DNA of 64,000 nt from Flammeovirgaceae bacterium (GTDB taxonomy: Bacteria; Bacteroidota; Bacteroidia; Cytophagales; Cyclobacteriaceae): the NCBI GenBank assembly GCA_021298355.1, contig JAJTEH010000002.1, positions 124,001 to 188,000 of the forward strand. Direction: 5' to 3'. The position numbers and the translations under genes were made by a program. The notes beneath the pieces were generated by a model, which was not told the origin of the DNA, ran no database searches, and saw only the letters and a program-made list of their open reading frames with translations. Shown in pieces: positions 16,287 through 25,519 of this stretch (positions are counted from its first letter, which is position 1; each line of letters begins with the position of its first letter).

Positions 16287-18292
16287 CAATTACTGAATTT
16301 CAAAACGCAATAAAACAAGGTATTCCATCCGTACTACCGCAACCCGCAGTTTACGATACATCTGTTAGCCACGCACCGGTACGTAAACAAATATTATCTG
16401 CAGAAGAAAAAATACTGGCAATTCGAAATGCTTTGCGGTATTTTCCTTCACATTTTCATACAGAATTAGCAGAAGAATTTTTGTATGAATTAAATACATT
16501 CGGTCGCATATACATGTATCGTTTTCGGCCAACCTACGAAATGAAAGCAAGGCCAATCGAAGATTATCCTGCTAAACTAAAACAAGCAGCAGCCATTATG
16601 CTGATGATCCAAAACAATCTTGATCCGGCAGTTGCGCAACATCCGCACGAGTTAATTACCTACGGAGGTAACGGTGCTGTATTTCAAAATTGGGCACAGT
16701 ATCTTATAACCATGCGTTACCTTTCCGAAATAAGCGATGATCAAACCCTTCACATGTATTCGGGGCACCCTATGGGTTTATTTCCATCAAGTAAAAATGC
16801 ACCACGTGTTGTTGTTACAAACGGCATGATGATTCCCAATTATTCCAAACCCGATGATTGGGAAAAGTATAATGCATTAGGGGTAACACAATACGGGCAA
16901 ATGACAGCCGGCTCATACATGTATATTGGCCCACAGGGTATAGTGCACGGCACAACCATTACAGTATTAAATGCCGGAAGAAAAATTTCTAAACACGGAG
17001 AAGATCTGGCAGGAAAAATTTTTGTTACATCAGGTTTAGGTGGCATGAGTGGCGCACAACCCAAAGCCGGAAATATTGCAGGATGCATAACCATAGTAGC
17101 AGAAGTAAACCCACACGCAGCCCATAAGCGCCATGCTCAGGGTTGGGTGGATGAGTTAATAGATACACTACCACAACTTGTAAGCCGTGTTAAAAAAGCG
17201 AAAGCAAACAAAGAAGTAGTTTCTATTGCATACCTGGGTAATGTTGTAGAAGTATGGGAAGCATTTGATCAGGAAAATATTTTTATTGATTTAGGATCCG
17301 ACCAAACCTCCTTGCATAATCCATGGTCGGGTGGATATTACCCTTTAGGCTTTACCTACGAAGAGGCAAACCAAATGCTGGCAACCGAGCCAGAAAAATT
17401 TAAACAACACGTTAAAGCCACTTTATTGCGCCATGTACAGGCCATTAACAAACATACGGCAAAGGGAACTTACTTTTTCGATTATGGAAATGCTTTCCTG
17501 TTAGAATCATCGCGGGCTGGTGGCGAAGTATGGGACGAAAAGCATATACACTTCCGTTATCCATCGTATGTACAAGATATAATGGGCCCCATGTGTTTTG
17601 ATTTTGGATTTGGTCCGTTTAGGTGGGTTTGTGCAAGCGGAAAAGAGGAAGACTTACAAAAAACAGATCAAATCGCTTCGCAAGTGTTAAAAGAAATTTT
17701 GGTCACTTCACCAGCCGAAATAAAAGGACAATTACTCGATAACATTAAGTGGATAGAAGAAGCAGAGAAACATAAATTAGTAGTTGGCAGCAAAGCACGA
17801 ATTTTATATGCTGATACAGAAGGAAGAATAAAAATTGCAAAAGCGTTTAATGATGCGATAAGAAAAGGAGAAATAGGACAAATTATTTTAGGCCGCGATC
17901 ATCACGATGTTTCCGGTACAGATAGTCCATATCGCGAAACATCAAACATTTATGACGGCTCCAGATTTACAGCGGATATGGCTATCCACAATGTAATCGG
18001 AGACAGTTTCAGAGGAGCTACATGGGTATCGATTCACAATGGTGGTGGTGTAGGGTGGGGCGAAGTAATAAACGGAGGGTTTGGCATGTTATTGGATGGT
18101 ACAACACACGCTGATGAAAACTTGAAAAATATGTTGTTTTTTGATGTTTACAATGGTATTGCGCGCAGAGCTTGGGCAGGAAACGAAAATGCAAAATTTG
18201 CATCTGGGCGAGAGCAATTAGTAAATCATTCGTTGCAACTCACTTATGGGCACACAGTTAGCGATGAAGTACTAGAAAAGCTGGACAAATAG
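16283..18292 (+). CDS. hutU: Urocanate hydratase (long form)
   Basis: A 669-residue urocanase, which adds water to urocanate to give imidazolone propionate in histidine breakdown using tightly bound NAD+. Recognisable blocks: ITYGGNGAVFQNWAQY near the N-terminus, the GLGGMSGAQPKAGNIAG nucleotide-binding region, SDQTSLHNPW, and the C-terminal FGFGPFRWVCASG with the conserved Cys followed by WVSIHNGGGVGWGEVINGGFGM. At 669 residues it belongs to the long class found in Bacteroidota and animals, not the roughly 555-residue Pseudomonas class. hutH and hutI are not here, so the pathway is scattered or incomplete. It overlaps the patatin gene by 4 bases. Confidence 0.96.
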   Translation: MTITEFQNAIKQGIPSVLPQPAVYDTSVSHAPVRKQILSAEEKILAIRNALRYFPSHFHTELAEEFLYELNTFGRIYMYRFRPTYEMKARPIEDYPAKLKQAAAIMLMIQNNLDPAVAQHPHELITYGGNGAVFQNWAQYLITMRYLSEISDDQTLHMYSGHPMGLFPSSKNAPRVVVTNGMMIPNYSKPDDWEKYNALGVTQYGQMTAGSYMYIGPQGIVHGTTITVLNAGRKISKHGEDLAGKIFVTSGLGGMSGAQPKAGNIAGCITIVAEVNPHAAHKRHAQGWVDELIDTLPQLVSRVKKAKANKEVVSIAYLGNVVEVWEAFDQENIFIDLGSDQTSLHNPWSGGYYPLGFTYEEANQMLATEPEKFKQHVKATLLRHVQAINKHTAKGTYFFDYGNAFLLESSRAGGEVWDEKHIHFRYPSYVQDIMGPMCFDFGFGPFRWVCASGKEEDLQKTDQIASQVLKEILVTSPAEIKGQLLDNIKWIEEAEKHKLVVGSKARILYADTEGRIKIAKAFNDAIRKGEIGQIILGRDHHDVSGTDSPYRETSNIYDGSRFTADMAIHNVIGDSFRGATWVSIHNGGGVGWGEVINGGFGMLLDGTTHADENLKNMLFFDVYNGIARRAWAGNENAKFASGREQLVNHSLQLTYGHTVSDEVLEKLDK

Positions 18293-18327
18293 CGCATAGG
18301 AAAACTTTAAATTATCAAAACAACTTC

Positions 18328-18336
18328 TAACTTTAC
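18328..18336 (+). promoter_or_regulatory. Candidate -7 box of the first outer-membrane barrel gene
   Basis: TAACTTTAC matches seven of eight positions of TANNTTTG and lies 19 bases before the ATG at 18356; no good -33 element is visible. Confidence 0.35.
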
Positions 18337-18355
18337 ACGTAAACCAATTAACTGT

Positions 18356-18979
18356 ATGAAAAAACCGCTTATTCTTGCAGCATTGTTTTTTATAGCATTA
18401 GCTGCTAACGCTCAGGTACAAGTAGCCCTCGGATTAAAAGCCGGCCCTAACTTTGCAAGTATTGATACAAAAGCCAGTGCCGGACAAAACTATAAAAACA
18501 GAACAGGTTTTCATGCAGGAGCTTTTGCATTAGTAAAGTTAACTAAGTTCGGTATCCAGCCAGAGATAATTTTTTCGCAACAGGGTTCTAAAGTTACTAT
18601 TAACAGTAAAGATTTTGAATCAAACTTTACTTACATCAATATCCCTGTGATGTTTAAATTGTACACAATTGCTGGTTTAAATTTGCAGGTTGGTCCTCAG
18701 TTTGGTTTTGTTTCTAAAGCTGAAACTCCAATTACTGATCAGTTAGCTCCAAGTGGTTACTCTGTTCAAGATGTAAAAGATAAAGCAAAGAGTTCTGATA
18801 TTTCATTAGGGCTTGGTCTCGGTTGGGATTTACCCTTTGGTCTTACCATTGATGGCAGATACAATTTAGGATTATCTAAAATGTTTGATCAAGTACCACC
18901 TGGTTTACAAACTGCTGATGCAAAAAATCAGGTATTCCAACTATCGCTTGGCTATAAGTTTATTAAGTTTGGCAAGTAA
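18356..18979 (+). CDS. PorT-like outer-membrane beta-barrel protein, copy 1
   Basis: A 207-residue protein with signal peptide (KKPLILAALFFIALAANAQ) and an eight-strand barrel pattern of the OMP_b-brl_2/PorT family: GLKAGPNFASI, NRTGFHAGAFALVKL, FGIQPEIIFSQQGS, FTYINIPVMFKLYTIAGLNLQVGPQFGF, and LGLGLGWDLPFGLTIDGRYNLGL, ending in strand FQLSLGYKFIKFGK. The function is probably structural or small-solute related and unknown. It heads a run of related barrel units to 21576: this copy and those at 20231 and 20998 share the blocks NxxGFHxG, PEiiFSQEG, VGPQfGf and SLGLGLG, indicating tandem duplication. Confidence 0.88.
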   Translation: MKKPLILAALFFIALAANAQVQVALGLKAGPNFASIDTKASAGQNYKNRTGFHAGAFALVKLTKFGIQPEIIFSQQGSKVTINSKDFESNFTYINIPVMFKLYTIAGLNLQVGPQFGFVSKAETPITDQLAPSGYSVQDVKDKAKSSDISLGLGLGWDLPFGLTIDGRYNLGLSKMFDQVPPGLQTADAKNQVFQLSLGYKFIKFGK

Positions 18980-19014
18980 TTTGTTATTACTTTATAAATA
19001 CAAATTATATTTGT

Positions 19015-19632
19015 ATGAAAAAAAAATTATTAATTGTTCTTGTTTGCATCTTCCCTGGGTTTGCAAAGGCACAAGTAAGCGAAGGGTCAATTTTTTTAGG
19101 CGGCTCTTTTAGTTACACATCAGAAAAAGAACCAGCGAATCAAAGTTCTCCAGAATCTAAAACAATCGGTTTTAATTCATCGCCTAGCTTTGGTTATTTT
19201 TTGTCTGATAATTTTGCAATTGGAATTGGTGCAAATTTCAGATCGCAGGTAACAGAGCAGGATGCTTTTGAAAGAACATTCACTTCCATAAATCTTGGGC
19301 CCTTTGTTAGATATTATTTGCCTACCAGTGGCGACAAGTTTTTCTTTATGGCACAAAGTGGAATAAATTTTGGAAGAGCAAAAACTGAAATTCTCAATCC
19401 GCAAACTACATCAGTAAGCAAAACAAGTACTTTTAACTTTTATATTTCTCCAGGTTTTAGCTATTTCTTTAGCGATAAATGGGCATTAGATTTTCAATTA
19501 GCCGGTATCTCTTATAACTCTTTTGATCCGAATACATCAGGGGATTCGAAGAATGATAAATCTACCACATTTGTTTTTGGTGCCGAATCGTTTAACCCTT
19601 CGTTAGGTTTTAGGTTTTTTGTATCGAAGTAA
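19015..19632 (+). CDS. Outer-membrane beta-barrel protein, copy 2 (divergent)
   Basis: A 205-residue protein with signal peptide (KKKLLIVLVCIFPGFAKAQ), starting 35 bases after copy 1. The mature protein alternates short hydrophobic and polar residues as in an outer-membrane barrel: GSIFLGGSFSYTS, SPSFGYFLSDNFAIGIGANFRSQ, INLGPFVRYYLP, FFFMAQSGINFG, FNFYISPGFSYFFSDKWALDFQLAGISY and a last strand ending LGFRFFVSK with terminal aromatic residues for BAM recognition. It is less similar to copies 1, 4 and 5 than they are to each other and may belong to a different barrel subfamily. Function unknown. Confidence 0.85.
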   Translation: MKKKLLIVLVCIFPGFAKAQVSEGSIFLGGSFSYTSEKEPANQSSPESKTIGFNSSPSFGYFLSDNFAIGIGANFRSQVTEQDAFERTFTSINLGPFVRYYLPTSGDKFFFMAQSGINFGRAKTEILNPQTTSVSKTSTFNFYISPGFSYFFSDKWALDFQLAGISYNSFDPNTSGDSKNDKSTTFVFGAESFNPSLGFRFFVSK

Positions 19633-19656
19633 TTTTCATTAGAAATTATTATTAAA

Positions 19657-19684
19657 AAAGACTGCACGAGTGGCAGTCTTTCTT
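19657..19684 (+). terminator. Terminator after barrel copy 2
   Basis: Nine-base-pair stem AAAGACTGC / GCAGTCTTT with a seven-base loop and a short T/C run, 25 bases after the stop at 19632. Confidence 0.75.
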
Positions 19685-19716
19685 AATTTATAAACTATTG
19701 TTATTTCTTATGCTAA

Positions 19717-20055
19717 CTCGCGCATTGGTTAGATTGCGGATTATCAGTAAATTTTATAAATGTAGCTGTACTTGCACGCTATGCAGCTACGGATAAACTA
19801 AATTTAGTTACCGATCCGCAATTTAGTTTATTGCTTTCTTCAAAATCTAAAGATGATGATACAACGACAGATATTAAAGATGATGTAAGAGGTTTAAATG
19901 CCAGCCTTGCTTTCGGTCTTGGTTATGCTTTAACTGATAACATTGTAGTATACGGTGGTTACAACCTTGGTCTTTCTAATCTGGATGATACCAACTCAGA
20001 TGGTAAGAATACATTAAACACATTGCAAATTGGTGTTGCTTACAAGCTGAAATAA
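19717..20055 (+). pseudogene. C-terminal remnant of a barrel gene, copy 3
   Basis: The frame is open from 19717 (just after TAA at 19714-19716) to 20055, with no signal peptide or proper start. From about 19753 the translation FINVAVLARYAATDKLNLVTDPQFSLLLS matches the middle of the intact copies (FTYINIPVMFKL...VGPQFGF), and GLNASLAFGLGYALTDNIVVYGGYNLGLSNLDD plus LNTLQIGVAYKLK match their C-terminal half. The first four strands and the signal peptide are gone and nothing between the upstream terminator and 19750 looks like them, so a 5' deletion is the simplest reading. A TTG at 19831 is unlikely to be a real start. Confidence 0.75.
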
Positions 20056-20077
20056 TAACTTGCAATAAGTTTTAAAG

Positions 20078-20103
20078 AAGCCCTCCATTGGAGGGCTTTT
20101 TTT
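20078..20103 (+). terminator. Terminator after barrel remnant
   Basis: Nine-base-pair stem AAGCCCTCC / GGAGGGCTT with three-base loop ATT and a T run, 22 bases after the stop at 20055; still intact although the gene has decayed. Confidence 0.85.
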
Positions 20104-20230
20104 ATAGCATATTTTTTTTAAGAAGAAGACAAGTCAGTTTTGTTGATCCTTAATTGAACTTTTACAGATACATCAATTCAAATTGTAGTCCGACATTTAT
20201 TACATGTTAAACTAAAATGTAGTAAGTTTT

Positions 20231-20818
20231 ATGAAAAAGAGAATTTTGTATTCTGTAATGGTAGTACTAATACTATGCTTACAGCTTCATGCGCAAGTTA
20301 AATTTGATGTGAAAGGCGGCTTAAATCTTTCTAAAGTTCAGTTTACCGAAACAGGACTTACGTACGAGAGTAGTAACCGTTTTGGTTTTCATGTTGGTGT
20401 GCAAGCCTTCATCTCTATTTCCGATAAACTTTTCTTACAACCCGAATTATTTTATTCGCAAGAAGGAGGAGAAACTCATATCAATAATTTAAAGTCTAAA
20501 AACTATTTCGATTTTCTTACTCTTCCTTTAATGTTTGGAATAAAACCATTGCCTAAATTTAAAATAGTGGCAGGCCCTCAGTTTGGCTATTTGCTTTCTG
20601 CACAATCCGAAGTAAACGGAATTAAAGGAGACAAAAAAGGAATAAAGTCTATGAACACTAGTTTAGCATTTGGCTTAGGCTATCAAGTTTTAGAAAAACT
20701 AGAATTTTATAGCCGATACAACGTTGGTGTTACTAATTTAAACGATGATCCTCTTGAAGCTCGCGAACGAAAAATTAACACTTTGCAATTCGGATTGGCT
20801 TTACATTTATATAGATAA
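20231..20818 (+). CDS. PorT-like outer-membrane beta-barrel protein, copy 4
   Basis: A 195-residue protein with signal peptide (KKRILYSVMVVLILCLQLHAQ). The family blocks are VKFDVKGGLNLSKVQF, NRFGFHVGVQAFISISDKLFLQPELFYSQEGGE, YFDFLTLPLMFGIKPLPKFKIVAGPQFGYLLS and MNTSLAFGLGYQVLEKLEFYSRYNVGVTNL, ending in strand NTLQFGLALHLYR. It is the best-preserved relative of the broken copies 3 and 5, and shares with copy 5 the block VNG-KGD-GvKS-NTS, so those two arose by a late duplication. Function unknown. Confidence 0.88.
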   Translation: MKKRILYSVMVVLILCLQLHAQVKFDVKGGLNLSKVQFTETGLTYESSNRFGFHVGVQAFISISDKLFLQPELFYSQEGGETHINNLKSKNYFDFLTLPLMFGIKPLPKFKIVAGPQFGYLLSAQSEVNGIKGDKKGIKSMNTSLAFGLGYQVLEKLEFYSRYNVGVTNLNDDPLEARERKINTLQFGLALHLYR

Positions 20819-20830
20819 TGTATACTAGGT

Positions 20831-20864
20831 AAAAATAGCTCTTTTTAAATGGGCTATTTTTTTC
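20831..20864 (+). terminator. Probable terminator after barrel copy 4
   Basis: Arms AAAAATAGC / GCTATTTTT separated by 13 bases, followed by T residues, 12 bases after the stop codon. Confidence 0.6.
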
Positions 20865-20997
20865 GTTTAAATCTCTTACGAAAACAACAAGAAATGTGTT
20901 CCAAAAAAATTGGTCTGTTTTTTAAGCCAGATTTTTTTTATCGTAATGGGTTTTATTAGTTTTAATAACTCGTTAATCTTAATTTTTTAAATCTCAA

Positions 20998-21576
20998 GTA
21001 AAAAAAATTACTTTACTTTCTGTGCTCATGCTAGCACTTTGCCTTCACTTAAATGCACAAGCTAAATTTGGTTTAAAGGGAGGGTTAAATCTTTCTAGAG
21101 AAAAAAATTGCTTAATCTGGTGGTTCAATTGAATCAGAAACAGAACCGGTTTTCTTGTCGGTTTTTATATTCAAGCGCCTATTGCTGAAAAACTAATTTT
21201 TTGATCCGAATTTTTTTATTCTCAAGAGGATGTGGAATTAAACGTTTCCGGATTTACAGTTAAAGATGAATTAGATTTTGTGAATGTACCTTTGTTATTA
21301 AAAATTGCACCAGCTAAAAGTTTCAATCTAGTTGTGGGGCCACAAATAGGTTTCTTAGTTTCTGCAAAACAAGATGTAAACGGAACTAAAGGAGATATTG
21401 AAGGAGTAAAATCGGTTAATACAAGTTTTTCCTTTGGTGCAGACTTTAATATTACTGATGAAATTGAAATTTACGGTAGATATAATATTGGTTTGGTAAA
21501 CTTAAACGAAAATAACTTCAGCTCTTCTGAAATTAAAATAAATACACTTCAGTTTGGCTTAGGAATATCTTTATAA
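20998..21576 (+). pseudogene. Decayed PorT-like barrel gene, copy 5
   Basis: Reading in one phase from 20998 gives a barrel protein homologous along its length to copy 4, with several lesions. The start codon is lost (GTA where ATG is expected before KKITLLSVLMLALCLHLNAQ). Codons TGA at 21130-21132 and TGA at 21202-21204 interrupt the frame. The segment just before the first stop (about 21105-21135) reads sensibly only in another phase, which suggests a pair of compensating small indels. After the second stop the frame is intact: SEFFYSQED, LDFVNVPLLLKIAPAKSFNLVVGPQIGFLVS, then the last strands to INTLQFGLGISL. A late internal start at 21232 would lack signal peptide and half the barrel. Confidence 0.85.
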
Positions 21577-21783
21577 TCCAACATGTTTTTTTCTTTCGGC
21601 AAGCAATTGTTAAAGAGATTATATGAAATTGTTCGGATAATTTTTTATGGTGTAAAGAATAAAACAAGCATACGAATACAATAAAATTTAGTATTGAAAA
21701 GGAATAGTGCGTTTTAAAATTTTAATAATTACAACAAGTAACATAATTATATACTTAATCATAACAATCTCTGACTCATAAAG

Positions 21784-21820
21784 AAAAAGGCTGCCTATTT
21801 AAGTAGACAGCCTTTTTTTA
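21784..21820. terminator. Bidirectional terminator between barrel cluster and smc
   Basis: Ten-base-pair stem AAAAAGGCTG / CAGCCTTTTT with a 14-base loop that can pair further; A tracts and T tracts flank both sides, so it can end the smc transcript on the minus strand and plus-strand reading. The rest of the 21577-21832 gap shows no gene. Confidence 0.75.
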
Positions 21821-21832
21821 TAGAATAAAAGT

Positions 21833-24800
21833 TTACGCTAACTCGCGTAAATCGACAGGTACTACACGCGATACGCCTTTCTCTACCATCGTTATACCAT
21901 AGATAACATCTGTGCTCGACATGGTGCGTTTGTTGTGTGTTACAATTACAAACTGGCTGTCTTTGCTGAAGGTTCGGATAATGTTATTGAACTTATCAAT
22001 GTTCGCATCATCTAATGGTGCATCCACCTCATCAAAAATACAGAATGGTGCAGGCTTTAACAGATACATCGAGAATAATAACGCAGTGGCTGTTAAAGTT
22101 TTCTCTCCACCCGATAATTGATTAATGGTTAACGGACGTTTTCCTTTAGGCTTAGCAATAATATCAATTTCAGATTCTAACGGATTGTTAGGATCAACCA
22201 AACGGATATCGCAATCATCTTCTTCATTAAACAACGAACGAAACGCACGTTTAAAGTGATCGCGCACAGTATTGAAGGCATCCATAAAGGTTTTGCTGGC
22301 TACACCTTCTATTTCATTTATTGTATTCAACAACGATTCTTTTGCCTTTAATAAATCATCTTTTTGTGCCAAGATAAAATCATTGCGTTGTTTAATTTCC
22401 TGATAAGCCTCCATGGCCATTGGGTTGATAGGTCCCATGTTATCTAGGCGGTCGCGAATTTTTTGCACTTGAGCGCGCATCTCAGCTTCGTTAGCTTCAG
22501 CTAATAACTTACCTTCTTCTTCCGTAACCGCGGCTAACACTTCATCCAAATCAACTTTAAACTCTACCGATAATCTTTCTTTTACTGAGTTGAGTTCGAG
22601 TTTGCTTTCGTTCAATGCGTTTTGCAATTGCATCAAATCTGTATCGCTTGTTTCGCGCGCATGTTGTATGCTACGCAATTCTTTTTCGAAAGTATCAATC
22701 TGGCCGCGCGAGTCGTAATACTCGCGCTCTGCTTCGTTTAATCCTTTTTCTAAGGCTTCTTTTTCTTCGTACAAGCCAATCAATTCTTCATCGTTGTTTT
22801 CAGAATTTTCTAAGATGATTTTGATTTCTTGTTCGTTCTTATTCAACTCAGTGGTGTTGGCTTCTATGCGCGTACCACTTTGTTCAACAGACTCTTGCTT
22901 AAAACGAATTTCTTGTTCTAAACTCTTTACTCTGTTTTCTTGCTGATGGAAGAAAATATTTTGTTCATTGAATGCAGCTGATTTCTGATTCAACATTTCG
23001 TTTTGCGAAGCCAGGTTTTCGATAACAACTGCCAAACGTTGTTCGATTTCCTGCATATCTAATTCTGCTGCTTTTGCTTTTGGTGTTGCTTCGTCAAGCT
23101 CTTTTAATAACGTATCAATTTTCTCAAGAATATCTTCGCGTTTTAAATCTGCTGTGCTCAACATTTGCGAGAACTGCTCGCGCTTGGTTCTTACTGAAAC
23201 AAACTCTTCGTTGATTTGTCTGATAGAATTTTGAACAGTTTCAATTTTTTGGCGAAGCTGATGGTTTCTCAACTTTTCTAAATCAGATTGTTTCATCAGC
23301 AAATTGCTTTTGATTTCTTCTGCTTTAGCGCTGAGTTCTTTTATTTCTTTCTCCAGTTTTTCTAAATTCTTGGCTCTACCAATTTTCTTTCCTTCAAATA
23401 AACCAACAGAACCTCCGGATAAACTGTATTTCTTCTTGGTAAGTTTTCCGCTTTTGGTGATAAAGATGTTATCATCATCCAAAGGAATATTTTTGATATC
23501 TCCTTCATAGATGTACACTTTATCCAAAATATGAGCCATTAGTTTTCGGTACTTCGGATCATACTCTATAATTTCTGTTGCAGGAAAAGCATTCTCATAA
23601 ATTCTTCCCGGTGTAGACTCAAATCTTTCGAATTTATCGAGGATAAAGAAGTGCGCTTTACCCTTGGATGCATCGCTTAATATGTTTATGGCTTCGTAAG
23701 CTTCTGCTTCGTGATCAACAATATAATAATTGAGATACGGTTCTAAATAGTTTTCTATCGTTACGCGATAATCTTCTGAAGTGGTTAAGATATCGGATAG
23801 GAGAGGAGCATTTTTAGCAATCTTCTTTTTTAAGAATTTAATCGCTTCCGGAAATCCCTCCTGGCTCTCAACCAAAGATTTGGTAAGGTTGAATTCGTTT
23901 TGTTTGGCATCGAGAATACGGCTGGTAGATGTCATCTCATCTCTGATCATGTCAATTGTTTTTTCCAATTGAGCGATTCGTGCGATGATATCTTCTTCTT
24001 CTTTCTTTAAGTTTTCTAGTTCTTTATTTTTTTCGTTGAGTTCTTCTTGTAATAAAACTAATTTCTTTTCGAACTCTACTAAACTCGCGCTTTGTAAATT
24101 AGAATCAGTTGCTGTTTTTTCTAACTCTTGTTTAAAAGAAGCAATTTGAATTTGCCTGATTTCAACTGATTTATTGATTTGAAAACTTTCTTCTTGTTTA
24201 GAACGTAAATCACGTCTCAGAGCATCAGATTGTTGTTGCAAATCGGTAGTAACACGTCTTTGATTTTCGTAATCTAATTTTAAAGTTTCAAGTTTACCTT
24301 GAATATCTTTTAAAATTTGTTCTGCACTTTGTTTTTCTGTTTCTAAACTACCAATTGAGAAACGTGCGCGTTCGTTGCTTTTTTTATCCTGATCGATTTG
24401 CTCTCTTAAATTGTTGGCTTTATCGTTCAGGTATTTGAGGCGTTCGTTTTTAATTTGTTTTTCGCTCTCGTATTGGCGTATACGGGCAACGTGGTCGTTA
24501 ATGGTTTTCTGTCTGGACGAAAGTGTTTTTTCCTTAACGATTAACTCAGACTTTGCTTTTTCTATGTACGCTTCTTTCTCTGCAATTTGTGAAGCTAGAG
24601 AAATTTTTCTATCGTTTTCTCCTTCAATCTTTTTCGTTAATTCATTAAAGTTTTCGCGTTGTTTGTTTACGGTAACTTTAGCGAGTTGTACACTTTTGTC
24701 TTTGTATTCGTCTTTAATGCGGTAATAATTTTCTGTTTGCTTGGCTTGTTTTTCCAAGCTTTTCATGTTCTTTTCTATTTCGAAAAGTAAATCTTCTACA

Positions 24801-25369
24801 CGTTCTAAATCGGCATCGGTATCTTCAATTTTTTTAATCGTTTCTTTTTTACGCTTTTTAAACTTAGATACGCCTGCAGCTTCTTCGAAAAGCATTCTGC
24901 GCGAATTGTCTTTATCGTTCAGCAAATCGTCTACCATTCCCAATTCGATTATAGCATATGTGTTAGAGGCAACACCAGTATCTAAAAACAGATTAGTGAT
25001 ATCTTTCAATCGGCATGTAACACCGTTTAGTAAGTATTCGCTTTCACCGCTTCTGTATAACCTTCTGGTAATGGTTACCTGCGAGTATTCTGTTGGAAGG
25101 ATATTTTTGGTATTGTTAATCGTTAAGGATACCTCAGCCATTTGTTGAGCTGATCGTTGGCTAGTACCATTAAAGATTACGTTTTCCATTTTTTCGGAGC
25201 GTAAGGCGCTGGTTTTTTGTTCGCCCAACACCCAGCGAATCGAATCAACCACGTTCGATTTGCCGCATCCATTAGGGCCAACAATACCAGTTATACCTTC
25301 GTCAAAGTTGATGACAACTTTATCGGCAAAACTCTTAAAACCTTTAATCTCCAATTTGGCTAATTGCAT
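21833..25369 (-). CDS. smc: Chromosome segregation protein SMC
   Basis: A 1178-residue full-length SMC ATPase, which forms the ring that compacts and aligns chromosomes with ScpA/ScpB. N-terminal head: Walker A GPNGCGKS (31-38) and Q-loop near LGEQKTSALR. Two long coiled-coil arms flank the hinge (about 505-650, with the glycine-rich SLSGGSVGLFEGKKIGRAKN at its end). C-terminal head: signature LSGGEKTLTATALLF, Walker B FCIFDEVDAPLDDAN and switch VTHNKRTM. The start at 25369 (MQLAKLEIKGFKSFADK) is canonical. It is divergent from the gene at 25520 and has its own promoter at 25403-25434. scpA and scpB are not nearby. Confidence 0.97.
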   Translation of the reverse strand: MQLAKLEIKGFKSFADKVVINFDEGITGIVGPNGCGKSNVVDSIRWVLGEQKTSALRSEKMENVIFNGTSQRSAQQMAEVSLTINNTKNILPTEYSQVTITRRLYRSGESEYLLNGVTCRLKDITNLFLDTGVASNTYAIIELGMVDDLLNDKDNSRRMLFEEAAGVSKFKKRKKETIKKIEDTDADLERVEDLLFEIEKNMKSLEKQAKQTENYYRIKDEYKDKSVQLAKVTVNKQRENFNELTKKIEGENDRKISLASQIAEKEAYIEKAKSELIVKEKTLSSRQKTINDHVARIRQYESEKQIKNERLKYLNDKANNLREQIDQDKKSNERARFSIGSLETEKQSAEQILKDIQGKLETLKLDYENQRRVTTDLQQQSDALRRDLRSKQEESFQINKSVEIRQIQIASFKQELEKTATDSNLQSASLVEFEKKLVLLQEELNEKNKELENLKKEEEDIIARIAQLEKTIDMIRDEMTSTSRILDAKQNEFNLTKSLVESQEGFPEAIKFLKKKIAKNAPLLSDILTTSEDYRVTIENYLEPYLNYYIVDHEAEAYEAINILSDASKGKAHFFILDKFERFESTPGRIYENAFPATEIIEYDPKYRKLMAHILDKVYIYEGDIKNIPLDDDNIFITKSGKLTKKKYSLSGGSVGLFEGKKIGRAKNLEKLEKEIKELSAKAEEIKSNLLMKQSDLEKLRNHQLRQKIETVQNSIRQINEEFVSVRTKREQFSQMLSTADLKREDILEKIDTLLKELDEATPKAKAAELDMQEIEQRLAVVIENLASQNEMLNQKSAAFNEQNIFFHQQENRVKSLEQEIRFKQESVEQSGTRIEANTTELNKNEQEIKIILENSENNDEELIGLYEEKEALEKGLNEAEREYYDSRGQIDTFEKELRSIQHARETSDTDLMQLQNALNESKLELNSVKERLSVEFKVDLDEVLAAVTEEEGKLLAEANEAEMRAQVQKIRDRLDNMGPINPMAMEAYQEIKQRNDFILAQKDDLLKAKESLLNTINEIEGVASKTFMDAFNTVRDHFKRAFRSLFNEEDDCDIRLVDPNNPLESEIDIIAKPKGKRPLTINQLSGGEKTLTATALLFSMYLLKPAPFCIFDEVDAPLDDANIDKFNNIIRTFSKDSQFVIVTHNKRTMSSTDVIYGITMVEKGVSRVVPVDLRELA

Positions 25370-25402
25370 GGTGAACTACGGGGTTGATTGTAAAAAGGAA
25401 GG

Positions 25403-25434
25403 CAAAGATAAAAGTCCTGTCGAACCATTTCAAA
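25403..25434 (-). promoter_or_regulatory. Bacteroidota-type promoter of smc
   Basis: On the minus strand TTTG, 20 bases, then TATCTTTG (complement of 25403-25410), matching the Bacteroidota -33/-7 consensus. Transcription would start near 25397, about 27 bases before the smc ATG. Confidence 0.7.
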
Positions 25435-25519
25435 ATAAAAAAAGATACCAGTCAATTCTTGTCGAACATTAGGGTATAACCCTGTTTTTTGGTTAATTTA
25501 ACGCGATAAAAAAAGCAGA

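Noticed and set aside
19005-19012. TATATTTG box just before barrel copy 2
   Set aside because: Transcription would start after the ATG at 19015, and the TTG upstream is 22 bases away, so it cannot serve this start.
18356-21576. Reading the barrel array as a mobile element or integron-like cassette
   Set aside because: No transposase, integrase, terminal inverted repeats or attC-like sites; tandem duplication explains it.
21577-21783. Possible gene in the gap before smc
   Set aside because: AT-rich with stops in all frames and no start or motif; only the terminator at 21784-21820 is supported.
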